This document shows positions 1 through 11,043 of a stretch of DNA of 41,682 nucleotides, piece by piece. Source of the stretch: Chromatiales bacterium. Its GTDB lineage: Bacteria > Pseudomonadota > Gammaproteobacteria > Ectothiorhodospirales > Ectothiorhodospiraceae. The stretch's first letter is position 1. The number at the start of each line of letters is the position of its first letter. The position numbers were made by a program, and so were the translations under genes. Under the pieces are notes generated by a model. It worked only from the letters and a program-made list of their open reading frames with translations. It did no database searches and was not told the origin of the DNA. The stretch is taken from NCBI GenBank assembly GCA_028695255.1, contig JAQVJI010000006.1, positions 1 to 41,682 on the forward strand, in the 5' to 3' direction.

Positions 1-1048
1 CGAAGTAATGCCGCGCGCCGGTGTCACGCTCGACGAACATGTAGTACGGGATGATGCCGAGCCGCACCTGCTCGCGCCACATGCGCGACCAGACCTCGGG
101 GTCGTCGTTGATGTGGCGCAGCACCGGACCCTGACTGCGGATCTCGACGCCGGCGTCGCGCACGCGGCGGATCGCCTCGCGCGCGATCGGCGTGTCGAGT
201 TCGCGCCAGTGGTTGTAATGCGCCATCAGCGCGACGTGGCGGCCGGCGTTGGCCAGGCGTTCGAACAGGCGCAGCAGCTCGTCGGCGTCGCCGTCGGTGA
301 CGAAACGATAGGGCCAGAACGACAACGCCTTGCTGCCGATGCGCAGCGTCTGCACGTGTTCGAGGCCCGGCGTCAACAACGGTTCGAGATATTGCGCAAG
401 GTGTTTGGTCTTCATCACCAGCGGATCGCCGCCGGTGACCAGCAGATCGGTGACCTGCGGATGCGCGCGCAGATAGGCGTGCAGGGTCTCGGCCTGATTG
501 CTGGCGATGCGCAGCGCCTTGTCGCCGACGAACTGCGCCCAGCGGAAACAGAAGGTGCAATAGCTGTGACAGGTCTGACCCTGGGTCGGGAAGAACAGCA
601 CCGTCTCGCGGTATTTGTGCTGGATGCCTTCCAGGGTCTCGCCATCGAAGCACGGTCGATTGAGTTCGATCTGACCGGCCGGATGAGGATTGAGCTTGTC
701 GCGGATTTCATTCGCGAGTGCAGCGACGGCATCACGATCCGCGCCCTCGCGCAGCAATGCCTCCATGCGCGCGAAATCGTCAGGCTCGAGCATGTCGCGT
801 TGAGGAAACGTGAGCCGGAACATCGGATCGTCCGGTACGCGGGACCAGTCGATGAGCTTGTCGATGACGTAATCGTTGACGCGAAACGGCAACACGCTGG
901 CCACGACCTTGATGTCGAAACGCCGTGCCTCGGTCAACTTGCGCAACTGCGGGATCTGCTCGAAATTGCGCTCGGTGTAGACCCGGAATGCGCGCGGGCC
1001 GAAGACAGCCGCCTCGGCGGTGCCGGGGAAGGTGGCAAGAGAAGTCAT
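1..1048 (-). CDS. KamA-family radical SAM protein (lysine 2,3-aminomutase-like), 3' end outside window
   Basis: At least 349 codons are present and the C-terminus lies beyond the left edge. The frame is open from an ATG at 1048 preceded by CGGAGG. A radical-SAM CxxxCxxC motif is visible as C160, C164 and C167 (CHSYCTFC); these cysteines would bind the 4Fe-4S cluster that cleaves S-adenosylmethionine. A TGGDPL segment follows, as in KamA proteins. The family moves amino groups between carbons using SAM and PLP. The PLP lysine normally lies nearer the C-terminus, so it may be missing here. The long N-terminal part and the QTCHSYCTFCFRW context differ from EpmB, which beta-lysylates elongation factor P, so I do not call it epmB. 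It is divergent from a class V aminotransferase. The family is secure; the substrate is unknown. Confidence 0.85.
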   Translation of the reverse strand, partial: MTSLATFPGTAEAAVFGPRAFRVYTERNFEQIPQLRKLTEARRFDIKVVASVLPFRVNDYVIDKLIDWSRVPDDPMFRLTFPQRDMLEPDDFARMEALLREGADRDAVAALANEIRDKLNPHPAGQIELNRPCFDGETLEGIQHKYRETVLFFPTQGQTCHSYCTFCFRWAQFVGDKALRIASNQAETLHAYLRAHPQVTDLLVTGGDPLVMKTKHLAQYLEPLLTPGLEHVQTLRIGSKALSFWPYRFVTDGDADELLRLFERLANAGRHVALMAHYNHWRELDTPIAREAIRRVRDAGVEIRSQGPVLRHINDDPEVWSRMWREQVRLGIIPYYMFVERDTGARHYF

Positions 1049-1271
1049 GACGCCTCCGAAGATGCTTGATCAGTCGTGCAAGACCGAATCTGGTCAAGTG
1101 ACGGGAGGGCTCCGCAGGCGTGCCGGCCCTCCCCCGGAGGAAGCACCGAACGGGTTCGTTGCCTCCTTGAATGCCGCCGCGCCGTGGATGCGACGGGCTT
1201 TATGTGTGGGTTAAGCCGGACTACCCTAACAAACCACGATTGCAAATTGCAAATTTCGGGAAATACTTCAC
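1049..1271. other. divergent intergenic region
   Basis: This 223-bp gap separates two divergently transcribed genes and should hold promoters for both. It contains a GC-rich inverted repeat, GGGAGGGC at 1103-1110 and GCCCTCCC at 1126-1133, with a 15-base loop. Close to the aminotransferase start is a short tandem TTGCAAA/TTGCAAA at 1240-1253. I see no -35/-10 pair good enough to annotate and no small gene. Confidence 0.5.
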
Positions 1272-2381
1272 ATGCACCCAGAATTCCGGCTCGACGACGG
1301 CGTCGTCCACCTCAATCACGCGGCCGTCGCCCCCTGGCCGCTTCGGACCCATGCGGCGGTACTGCGCTTCGCCGACGAAAACATGCGTATCGGCAGCCGT
1401 CGCTACGCCCAATGGCTGGCCGTCGAACAGGAATTGCGCGGTCGCCTGCAGCGCCTGATCGGTGCCGACTCGCCGGATGACATCGCCCTGCTCAAGAACA
1501 CCTCGGAGGGCCTGTCGATGGTTGCATGGGGCCTCGAATGGCAGGCAGGGCAGAATGTCGTCTGTGCGCGACAGGAATTTCCGTCCAACCGCATCGTGTG
1601 GGAATCGCTGGCCACGCTCGGCGTGCGCACGCGCCTGGTCGATCTCGACGCGGCGACCGACCCCGAACAGGCCCTGATGGACGCCATCGACGGCGACACG
1701 CGCCTGCTCGCGGTGAGCAGCGTGCAATACGACAACGGCCTGCACCTGAACCTCGAACGCCTCGGCGCCTACTGCCGTCCGCGCGGTGTCCTGTTCTGCA
1801 TCGACGCGATCCAGAGCCTGGGCGCCCTGCCCTTCGACGTCCACGCCTGTCAGGCCGACTTCGTCGCCGCCGACGGACACAAATGGATGCTGGGACCCGA
1901 AGGCGTGGCGCTGTTCTACGTCCGGCCCGCCCTGCGCGACGGCCTGCGCCTACGCCAGTTCGGCTGGCACATGGTCGAGCACGCCGGTGATTTCGACCGC
2001 ATGGACTGGGAACCGGCGCCGAACGCCCGCCGCTTCGAATGCGGCAGCCCGAACCTGCTCGGCATCCATGCACTGAATGCCAGCCTGTCGCTGATCGAGG
2101 AGACGGACATCGACGCCATCGCCCGCGCAGTACTCGACAACAGTGCGTATCTGATCGAATGCCTGAAATCGAACGGCTGGCAGATCCTGACGCCACAAGA
2201 CCCGTCACGCCATGCCGGCATCGTCACCTTCCGCCGCGACGGCGCCGACCACCAGGCGATCTACCGGCGACTCGTCGATGCCGGCGTGCTGTGCGCGCTG
2301 CGCGGCGGCGGTATCCGCTTCTCGCCGCACTTTCACACCACGCGGGTGGCGATGGATCGGGCGCTGGAGGTGCTGGAATGA
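1272..2381 (+). CDS. class V aminotransferase (PLP-dependent)
   Basis: This 369-residue protein has the class V aminotransferase/cysteine desulfurase fold. Visible landmarks are an N-terminal LNHAAVAP segment, the FCIDAIQSLG strand with the PLP-contacting Asp, and ADGHKWMLGPEG, where the lysine following GH should form the Schiff base. The C-terminal RGGGIRFSPHFHTT matches the small-domain end of the family. I see no conserved cysteine loop typical of IscS/NifS, so a general aminotransferase or a selenocysteine-lyase-like enzyme is likelier than a Fe-S desulfurase. The ATG at 1272 gives the usual N-terminus, but the ribosome-binding site is weak. It stands alone, divergent from the KamA-family gene and convergent with tatD. 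The substrate is not known. Confidence 0.85.
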   Translation: MHPEFRLDDGVVHLNHAAVAPWPLRTHAAVLRFADENMRIGSRRYAQWLAVEQELRGRLQRLIGADSPDDIALLKNTSEGLSMVAWGLEWQAGQNVVCARQEFPSNRIVWESLATLGVRTRLVDLDAATDPEQALMDAIDGDTRLLAVSSVQYDNGLHLNLERLGAYCRPRGVLFCIDAIQSLGALPFDVHACQADFVAADGHKWMLGPEGVALFYVRPALRDGLRLRQFGWHMVEHAGDFDRMDWEPAPNARRFECGSPNLLGIHALNASLSLIEETDIDAIARAVLDNSAYLIECLKSNGWQILTPQDPSRHAGIVTFRRDGADHQAIYRRLVDAGVLCALRGGGIRFSPHFHTTRVAMDRALEVLE

Positions 2382-2418
2382 AAATGAACTTCGATGCGGG
2401 CAAAGGCGCCAGCAACGG

Positions 2419-3195
2419 TCACGCCAAACCGCCGAACAAACGCCGATAGTTCTCGCTGGTATCTTCGGCCAGTCGTTCGAACGATACGCCGCGCAGTTCC
2501 GCCAGCAGTTCGGCGACGTGACGCACCAGCGCGGGATGATTGGGCTTGCCGCGCATCGGCACAGGGGTGAGATAGGGTGCGTCGGTCTCGATCAGCAGGC
2601 GGTCGTCCGGCACGCGCTTGGCGACCTCGCGCAGGTCGACCGCGTTGCGGAAGGTGACGATGCCCGAAAACGAGATGTGGAACCCGAGATCGAGGGCGGC
2701 GCGGGCCATATCCCAGTCCTCGGTGAAGCAGTGCATGACGCCGCCGGCCTCACCGGCACCCTCTTCTTCCATGATCCGCAGGGTATCGGCACGCGCATCG
2801 CGGGTGTGGATGATGAGCGGCTTGCCGGCCGCGCGCGCGGCGCGGATGTGCACGCGGAAGCGCTCGCGCTGCCATTCGAGCTCGCCCTGGTTGTAGTGAT
2901 AGTCGAGTCCGGTCTCGCCGATCGCCACCACTTCGGGGTCGGCAGCGCGTTGGAGCAGGGACTCCACCGTCGGTTCCTCGCCTTCGCGTTCGGACGGATG
3001 CACGCCGACCGAGCAGAAGACCTGCGGATGACGGCGCGCGATGTCGACGACGGCGGGAAAATTGCCGTAGTCGATGCACACGCAGAGCATGTGTTCGACG
3101 CCGGCCGCGTGCGCGGCTTCGAACATACGCTCCATGGAGCCGTCGAAGGGCGTGAGATCGAGGCGGTCGAGATGACAGTGGGAATCGATGAGCAT
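2419..3195 (-). CDS. tatD: TatD-family metal-dependent deoxyribonuclease/hydrolase
   Basis: This protein of about 258 residues opens with MLIDSHCHLD, the metal-binding HxH motif of TatD amidohydrolase-fold nucleases. Further ligand motifs appear in the usual order: GETGLDYHY (Glu), IIHTRDA (His), MHCFTED (His) and IETDAPYLTP (Asp). Known relatives are cytoplasmic 3'-5' DNA exonucleases or hydrolases of the YcfH type. It is the last gene of the fab-holB operon, as in E. coli and Pseudomonas. In-frame ATGs also occur at 3201 and 3234. I chose 3195 because the family conserves Met directly before LIDSHCHL, but no start has a strong ribosome-binding site, so the N-terminus is uncertain by up to 13 residues. 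Confidence 0.9.
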   Translation of the reverse strand: MLIDSHCHLDRLDLTPFDGSMERMFEAAHAAGVEHMLCVCIDYGNFPAVVDIARRHPQVFCSVGVHPSEREGEEPTVESLLQRAADPEVVAIGETGLDYHYNQGELEWQRERFRVHIRAARAAGKPLIIHTRDARADTLRIMEEEGAGEAGGVMHCFTEDWDMARAALDLGFHISFSGIVTFRNAVDLREVAKRVPDDRLLIETDAPYLTPVPMRGKPNHPALVRHVAELLAELRGVSFERLAEDTSENYRRLFGGLA

Positions 3196-3249
3196 GGCCA
3201 TGGGAAAGCGCGGAAGGTTGCGGTGCCCGCGCATTCTACATGCTGAGGT

Positions 3250-3597
3250 CTACATCGTGTGCGTCGGCCGATCGGACTGGAGCGCGCCGGCCAGCAGGCC
3301 TTCGATGCGGTTGCGGGTGGCGCCGTTGTCGTGCGGACTGAACTGCACGCCGATGCCGGGGATGCGATTGCCCTGCGCACGCTGCGGCGTGATCCAGATG
3401 ACCTTGGCGGCGACCGGCAGACGCTCCTTTTCCTCCGGCAGCGTGAGCAGCAGGAACACTTCGTCGTTGACCTTGTAGGGCTTGGGCGTCGGGATGAACA
3501 GACCGCCGTTCTTCACGAACGGCATGTACGCAGCGTAGAGCGCGGCCTTGTCCTTGATGGCGAGGGTGACGATGCCTTGTCCGGGTCCGGCGGCCAT
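3250..3597 (-). CDS. pilZ: PilZ-domain protein, type IV pilus type
   Basis: This 115-residue single-domain PilZ protein sits between holB and tatD, the position pilZ holds in Pseudomonas. In that genus PilZ is needed for type IV pilus biogenesis. The sequence shows the beta-barrel strands (KNGGLFI, EVFLLLTLP, AAKVIWITP, GIGVQF). The N-terminal RxxxR motif that binds cyclic di-GMP is absent, and the second motif (D/NxSxxG) is reduced to KNGG. That is the known state of canonical PilZ, which acts by protein contacts rather than by binding the nucleotide. holB ends 9 bases upstream, so the two are co-transcribed. The window contains no pilus structural genes. Confidence 0.88.
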   Translation of the reverse strand: MAAGPGQGIVTLAIKDKAALYAAYMPFVKNGGLFIPTPKPYKVNDEVFLLLTLPEEKERLPVAAKVIWITPQRAQGNRIPGIGVQFSPHDNGATRNRIEGLLAGALQSDRPTHTM

Positions 3598-3606
3598 GGT
3601 TTGTCC

Positions 3607-6257
<2,651 letters not shown>

Positions 6258-6258
<1 letters not shown>

Positions 6259-7076
6259 CATTGCGGTACGCCGTGGCGCTCGTGAATGGCCGAACGCAGC
6301 ACGGGCACGCAGCCGTGGCGCGGCGTCGGTCGCCCGTCCAGCGAGCGCAGCGGCCACAGGCCGATCAGCGTGTTGCTGAGGAACATGCCTTCCGTGCGAT
6401 CGAGATCCTCCCTTCGCAGATTGCGTTCCTCACAGGGAATGCCGATGGCCTGCGCCGTTTCCATCACCAGGCCACGCATGATGCCGGCCACGCCGCACTG
6501 ATCGATGGGCGGCGTCAGCAGCGTTCCATCCTTCACCACGAACAGGTTGCTCATCGTGCCTTCGACCACCCAACCGTCGATATCGAGCATGAGGCCTTCC
6601 TGGAATTCGTCGCCCCATTCGGCGCGCGCAAGTACCTGCTCCAGGCGGTTGAGATGTTTGTGGCCGGCGAGCACGGGGTTGCGCGACAGGCGCATGTCGC
6701 AGGTGCGGACGTCGATGCCCTCGTCGTGCCAAGCCGGCGGATGCGCGGGCCAGTCACCGAGCATCAGGATGCGGGTCGGTACCGCGGGTTCGGGCGGACG
6801 ATAGCCGCGCCTGCCGCTGCCGCGCGTGATCAGCAGTTTGAGTACGGCCCGCGGCCGGCCTGCGCACAGGTGGAACGCCTCGTCGTGCAGGGCATCGGTA
6901 TCGGGGGTGGCAATGCCGAGCGCCCGGCAACCGCGATGCAGGCGCGCCATGTGGCGCGACCAGAGCGGCGCATGGCCGTCGAGGATGGCCAGCGTCTCGA
7001 ACAGGCCGTCGCCGTAGTGCAGACCGCGGTCGTCGACCGCAAGACGATCCGTCGCGACGCCGTTGACGAGCACCAT
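6258..7076 (-). CDS. pabC: aminodeoxychorismate lyase
   Basis: This 272-residue class IV PLP enzyme converts 4-amino-4-deoxychorismate to p-aminobenzoate and pyruvate for folate synthesis. HYGDGLFET near residue 20 is the N-terminal signature. The PLP lysine is in LAGHKHLNRLEQVLAR, and the phosphate-binding and dimer region EGTMSNLFVVKDG follows. The gene lies 22 bases after fabF and overlaps mltG. The branched-chain aminotransferase IlvE and D-amino-acid transaminase share the fold, but the operon position strongly favours PabC. Confidence 0.94.
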
Positions 7077-7098
7077 GGCCGTGCCCCGGCCCCAGCCG

Positions 7099-8337
7099 TC
7101 AGACGGCCTTGAAGATCAGCGTGCCGTTGGTGCCGCCGAAGCCGAAGGAGTTGGACATGGCCACCCGGACCTCGGCCTGCCGTGCCGTATTGGGCACGTA
7201 GTCGAGGTCGCATTCCGGGTCCGGATCGTCCAGGTTGATGGTCGGCGGCACCACGCCGTGCTGCATGGCGAGGATCGAGAACACCGCCTCGACGCCACCG
7301 GCCGCACCCAGCAGATGACCGGTCATGGACTTGGTGGAGCTGATCATCACCTTGCGCGCGTGATCGCCGAGGGCATTCTTGATCGCCTCGGTCTCGCCCT
7401 TGTCGCCGGCGGGCGTCGAGGTGCCGTGGGCGTTGATGTAGTCGATATCGTCGGGGTTCATGCCCGCATCCTTGAGCGCGAGCTTCATGCAGCGCGCCGC
7501 ACCCTCGCCGCCCGGCGACGGCTGGGTCATGTGGAAGGCATCGGAATTCCAGGCGAAGCCCGCGAGTTCGCAATAGATGCGTGCGCCGCGGGCCTTGGCG
7601 TGCTCGTATTCCTCCAGCACCACGACGCCGGCACCGTCGCCCAGCACGAAGCCGTCGCGCCCCTTGTCCCACGGCCGGCTGGCCCTGGTCGGCTCGTCGT
7701 TGCGGGTGGACAGCGCGCGCGCGGCGGCGAAACCGCCGATGCCGAGCGGCGTGGTGGCCATTTCGGCACCGCCGGCCACCATCACGTCGGCATCGCCGTA
7801 GACGATCATGCGCGCGGCGTCGCCGATACTGTGGGTGCCGGTCGCACAGGCCGACACCAGCGAGATGTTCGGACCCTTGAGACCGCTCATGATGGAGAGA
7901 TTGCCGGCGACCATGTTGATGATCGCACTCGGCACGAAAAATGGGGAAATCTTGCGGAAACCGCCGTTCAGATAGGCGGTGTGGCTGCGTTCGATGTACG
8001 GCAGGCCGCCGATGCCGGAACCGATCGACACACCGATGCGTTCGGCGTTCCGTTCCGTCACTTCGAGGCCAGAGTCCCTGATGGCCTGGATGCCGGCGCC
8101 GATCCCGTAATGGACGAAGGTGTCCATCTTCTTCTGGTCCTTGGGCGGGATGTAGTCGTTGGCATCGAAATCCTTGACCGAACCCGAGATGCGCACGGGC
8201 ATGTCCGAGGCATCGAAGATGTCGATCGGGCTGATGCCGCTGTGTCCGGCAGTGATGTTGTCCCACGCCGTGGCGATGGTCGAACCGACCGGAGAGACGA
8301 TGCCGAGACCCGTGATGACGACGCGCCGCTTAGACAA
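7099..8337 (-). CDS. fabF: 3-oxoacyl-[acyl-carrier-protein] synthase II
   Basis: This 412-residue condensing enzyme elongates acyl-ACP with malonyl-ACP in fatty acid synthesis. The catalytic Cys is C164 in [13 protein letters not shown]. The two histidines are in [12 protein letters not shown] and [12 protein letters not shown], with the C-terminal [10 protein letters not shown] loop. The family start [10 protein letters not shown] is encoded by TTG at 8337, preceded by GAGAGGG about 8 bases away. No ATG is suitably placed. A rare start codon plus the intercistronic hairpin after acpP may set FabF output below ACP. It is followed by pabC. Confidence 0.97.
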   Translation of the reverse strand: MSKRRVVITGLGIVSPVGSTIATAWDNITAGHSGISPIDIFDASDMPVRISGSVKDFDANDYIPPKDQKKMDTFVHYGIGAGIQAIRDSGLEVTERNAERIGVSIGSGIGGLPYIERSHTAYLNGGFRKISPFFVPSAIINMVAGNLSIMSGLKGPNISLVSACATGTHSIGDAARMIVYGDADVMVAGGAEMATTPLGIGGFAAARALSTRNDEPTRASRPWDKGRDGFVLGDGAGVVVLEEYEHAKARGARIYCELAGFAWNSDAFHMTQPSPGGEGAARCMKLALKDAGMNPDDIDYINAHGTSTPAGDKGETEAIKNALGDHARKVMISSTKSMTGHLLGAAGGVEAVFSILAMQHGVVPPTINLDDPDPECDLDYVPNTARQAEVRVAMSNSFGFGGTNGTLIFKAV

Positions 8338-8411
8338 GCTTCAAGCCCTCTCGTGGTTTGCTGGTCGACCAGGCGTTCGCTGGTCAAGAAGAACTACATG
8401 TCTCGATCGAC

Positions 8412-8443
8412 CCGCCGTGCCCGCGCGAACGCGGACACGGCGG
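8412..8443 (-). promoter_or_regulatory. acpP-fabF intercistronic hairpin
   Basis: A 14-bp stem with one G-U wobble in the transcript closes a UUCG loop: CCGCCGTGTCCGCG, UUCG, CGCGGGCACGGCGG on the minus strand. It begins 12 bases after the acpP stop. No U-run follows, so it is more likely a processing, stability or partial-termination element than a full terminator. Its position would allow acpP mRNA to accumulate above downstream fabF. Confidence 0.6.
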
Positions 8444-8455
8444 ACGGACCGGATA

Positions 8456-8695
8456 TCAGGACGCCTGATGCGCAGTGACGTAGTCGATCGCCTGCTGGAC
8501 GGTGGTGATCTTCTCGGCCTCTTCGTCCGGAATCTCCGTTTCGAACTCCTCTTCCAGGGCCATGACCAACTCAACGGTATCCAGAGAATCTGCGCCGAGA
8601 TCGTCGACAAAAGAGGCGGCGTTGGTGACTTCCTCTTCCTTGACGCCAAGCTGCTCGACGACGATTTTCTTGACGCGTTCTTCAACAGTGCTCAT
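8456..8695 (-). CDS. acpP: acyl carrier protein
   Basis: This acidic protein of 79 residues carries the growing acyl chain on a 4'-phosphopantetheine attached to Ser37 in [19 protein letters not shown]. That is the full recognition helix of bacterial ACP. The ATG at 8695 gives the standard N-terminus [10 protein letters not shown] and has AAGGGGAT upstream. An in-frame ATG 27 bases further out would add an atypical leader and is rejected. It lies between fabG and fabF in the normal order. Confidence 0.97.
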   Translation of the reverse strand: MSTVEERVKKIVVEQLGVKEEEVTNAASFVDDLGADSLDTVELVMALEEEFETEIPDEEAEKITTVQQAIDYVTAHQAS

Positions 8696-8882
8696 GGTTC
8701 GATTATCCCCTTGATTTGACATGCGGCCGGAGCCGGTGCGCTATTGTAGTGAAAAGGCCATGGCCAATCCACCACACCCGACGACCTCCGCGGGGCTCCG
8801 GAAAGTGCCCTGTCGGATCTCGCCGTTCCATTTGAAATCAGTCACTTGAAAGACGCGCGCGGCGTAGCGGAAGGTCACCCGC
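8696..8882 (-). promoter_or_regulatory. fabG-acpP intergenic region with possible acpP promoter
   Basis: This 187-base gap is large for an otherwise tight operon. On the minus strand TACAAT (8742-8747) is a good -10 candidate about 45 bases before the acpP start, with no convincing -35. A separate acpP promoter would match the need for excess ACP. A minus-strand frame stays open from inside fabG across most of the gap, but it has no plausible start of its own and no recognisable product. Confidence 0.4.
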
Positions 8883-9638
8883 TCACGCCATGTACATCCC
8901 GCCGTTGACGTGCAGCGTCTCGCCGCTGATGTAGGCGGCCTCCGGACTGGCCAGGAAGGCGACCGCGGCCGCGATCTCCTCCGGCCGGCCGAGACGGCCG
9001 AGCGGGATCTGTCCGAGCAGCGCATCGCGCTGCGCATCGGGCAGGCCGCGCGTCATGTCGGTGTCGATGAAACCGGGCGCAACCGCGTTGACCGTGATGC
9101 CGCGCGAACCGACCTCACGCGCCAGCGACTTGGTGAAACCGAACATGCCGGCCTTGGCCGCCGCGTAGTTGGTCTGGCCCGCGTTGCCGCTGGCACCGAC
9201 CACCGACGAGATGTTCACGATGCGGCCCTTGCGCGCCTTCATCATCGCCCGCAGACAGGCCTTGGTCACGCGATAGATCGAGGTCAGGTTGGTGTCGAGG
9301 ATGTCGTTCCATTCCTCGTCCTTCATGCGCATGAGCAGATTGTCGCGCGTAATGCCTGCGTTATTGACCAGGATGGTCACGGCGCCGAGGTCGGCCTCGA
9401 TCTGCTTGACCACGGCCTCGACCGATTCGCCGTCGGTCACGTTCAGCATCATGCCGCGACCGTGATGACCACCCTCGGACAGATATTTGCCGATCGCCTC
9501 GGCACCGGATTCGGTGGTGGCAGTGCCGACCACCGTCGCCCCGCGCTGGGCCAGGGTCAATGCGATGGCCTTGCCGATGCCGCGGCTGGCGCCGGTCACC
9601 AGCGCGATTTCACCTTCCAGACTCATGCCCGGACTCAT
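8883..9638 (-). CDS. fabG: 3-oxoacyl-[acyl-carrier-protein] reductase
   Basis: This 251-residue short-chain dehydrogenase reduces 3-oxoacyl-ACP with NADPH. It has the Rossmann motif TGASRGIG (about residues 15-22), NNAG (92-95), and the catalytic Ser in VNISSVVG with Y158 and K162 (YAAAKAG). The C-terminal SGETLHVNGGMYM is typical of FabG. GAGGAG lies 6 bases before the ATG at 9638, favouring that start over the ATG at 9626. It sits 46 bases after fabD. Confidence 0.97.
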   Translation of the reverse strand: MSPGMSLEGEIALVTGASRGIGKAIALTLAQRGATVVGTATTESGAEAIGKYLSEGGHHGRGMMLNVTDGESVEAVVKQIEADLGAVTILVNNAGITRDNLLMRMKDEEWNDILDTNLTSIYRVTKACLRAMMKARKGRIVNISSVVGASGNAGQTNYAAAKAGMFGFTKSLAREVGSRGITVNAVAPGFIDTDMTRGLPDAQRDALLGQIPLGRLGRPEEIAAAVAFLASPEAAYISGETLHVNGGMYMA

Positions 9639-9684
9639 ATGCCGCTCCTCATATCGATGTTTGACTGACGCAGGAACCGACGCA

Positions 9685-10617
9685 TCAGCGGACCGCCGCC
9701 AATGCCTGTTCCAGACTTTCGGGATCCTGTACGCACCGGACGTCGAGCGTCTTGTCGATGCGCTTGTTGAGACCGGTCAGCACCTTGCCCGGACCGAGTT
9801 CGATCACGGCGGTGACGCCGTCGCCCGCCATGCGGCCGACGGTATCGACCCAGCGCACCGGCCGGTGCAGTTGCGCGGCGAGCGCGTCGCGGATCGCATC
9901 CGGTTCGGTGTGCGATTGCACATCGACATTGTGCAGAACCGGAATCGCGGGCGGGTTCACCCGTATACCGGCCAGACGTTCGCGCAGCAGGCCGGCCGCG
10001 GATGCCATCAGAGCACAGTGGGAAGGCACGCTCACCGCCAGCCGGATCGCACGCTTGGCACCGGCCGCCTGCGCCAGTGCGATCGCACGATCCACGGCAC
10101 TTCCCTGACCGGCGATCACCACCTGGCCCGGCGAATTGAAATTGACCGCCTCCACCACCTCGCCTTCGGCCGCACGGGCGCAAACGTCGATCACCGGCAC
10201 GTCGTCGAGCCCGAGGATCGCGGCCATCGCGCCCTCGCCTTCGGGTACGGCCGACTGCATCAGGCGACCGCGCTCGGCCACCAGCAGCGTCGCCTCGCCG
10301 AAGTCGAGCGCACCCGCGCACACCAGCGCCGTGTACTCGCCCAGGCTGTGGCCGGCCATCACCGCCGGTTGCGGACCGCCGTTGGCCTGCCATACGCGCC
10401 AGACGGCGACGCCGGCGGCCAGCATCAGCGGCTGCGTGTTCTCGGTACGATTCAGTTCGGCCTCGGGGCCGTCGCAGGCCAGCGACCACAGGTCGCGGCC
10501 GAGGTGGTCGGACGCCTCGCGAAAACAGTCGCGGACTTCGGGGTGACGATCGGCAAGCGTGCCGAGCATGCCGAGGGACTGGGATCCCTGGCCGGGGAAA
10601 ACGCAGGCGAAGCTCAT
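9685..10617 (-). CDS. fabD: malonyl-CoA-ACP transacylase
   Basis: This 310-residue enzyme transfers malonyl from CoA to ACP. FPGQGSQ near residue 8 forms the oxyanion region. The nucleophile S91 is in GHSLGEYTALV, and the catalytic His is in SVPSHCALM. The ATG at 10617 gives the family N-terminus MSFACVFPGQGSQ. The frame runs open well upstream, but that extension lies in the intergenic region and in infA antisense. In E. coli plsX and fabH precede fabD. Here fabD is the first gene, next to divergent infA. Confidence 0.97.
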   Translation of the reverse strand: MSFACVFPGQGSQSLGMLGTLADRHPEVRDCFREASDHLGRDLWSLACDGPEAELNRTENTQPLMLAAGVAVWRVWQANGGPQPAVMAGHSLGEYTALVCAGALDFGEATLLVAERGRLMQSAVPEGEGAMAAILGLDDVPVIDVCARAAEGEVVEAVNFNSPGQVVIAGQGSAVDRAIALAQAAGAKRAIRLAVSVPSHCALMASAAGLLRERLAGIRVNPPAIPVLHNVDVQSHTEPDAIRDALAAQLHRPVRWVDTVGRMAGDGVTAVIELGPGKVLTGLNKRIDKTLDVRCVQDPESLEQALAAVR

Positions 10618-10654
10618 GCGGGGATTCTGACGATCGTTAGGGGACAGGCGCGGT

Positions 10655-10684
10655 AGTTTAGGCAATCGACGGCACGGGCGGCAA
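10655..10684 (-). promoter_or_regulatory. candidate fabD operon promoter
   Basis: On the minus strand TTGCCG (10684-10679), an 18-base spacer and TAAACT (10660-10655) form a moderate sigma70-type promoter. A start near 10648 would leave a leader of about 30 bases before fabD. It matches fabD being first in its operon. Each hexamer has four of six consensus bases. Confidence 0.4.
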
Positions 10685-10729
10685 ATATGCCGGTTTGGGC
10701 CGACCGGGACCGGTTTTCGGTCGCGCCCC

Positions 10730-10758
10730 TTGTGCCGCCGGGGTGACTTACCCATAAT
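10730..10758 (+). promoter_or_regulatory. candidate infA promoter
   Basis: TTGTGC (10730-10735), a 17-base spacer and CATAAT (10753-10758) form a good sigma70-type promoter. The -10 has five of six consensus bases. The start would be near 10765, giving a leader of about 60 bases before infA. Confidence 0.55.
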
Positions 10759-10824
10759 TGCGCCCTTGCCGGCGGGCGGTCCTCTTACAAATGTCTCCCG
10801 CCGACCCACAACGACCGGTAAATC

Positions 10825-11043
10825 ATGGCGAAAGAAGATCATATTGAAATGGAAGGCGTGGTGCTCGACACCCTGCCCAACACCATGTTCCGCGTGCAGC
10901 TCGACAACGGCCACGTCGTGACCGCCCACATCTCCGGTCGCATGCGCAAGCACTACATCCGCATCCTGACCGGCGACCGCGTCACCGTCGAGATGACCCC
11001 CTACGACCTGAGCAAGGGTCGCATCATCTACCGCAACCGCTGA
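10825..11043 (+). CDS. infA: translation initiation factor IF-1
   Basis: This 72-residue OB-fold protein binds the 30S A site during initiation. The sequence follows the family along its whole length: [11 protein letters not shown] start, [42 protein letters not shown]. It is adjacent to clpA-clpS, a neighbourhood shared with E. coli, although orientation and spacing differ. No strong Shine-Dalgarno is visible. Confidence 0.98.
   Translation: MAKEDHIEMEGVVLDTLPNTMFRVQLDNGHVVTAHISGRMRKHYIRILTGDRVTVEMTPYDLSKGRIIYRNR

Noticed and set aside
8-1069. A 353-codon plus-strand frame over the KamA gene
   Set aside because: The minus strand encodes a clear radical-SAM protein with its cluster motif. 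The plus frame is its antisense shadow.
8741-8882. A possible small gene in the fabG-acpP gap
   Set aside because: The minus-strand frame continues from inside fabG without a start codon and ribosome-binding site of its own, and its product resembles nothing known to me.
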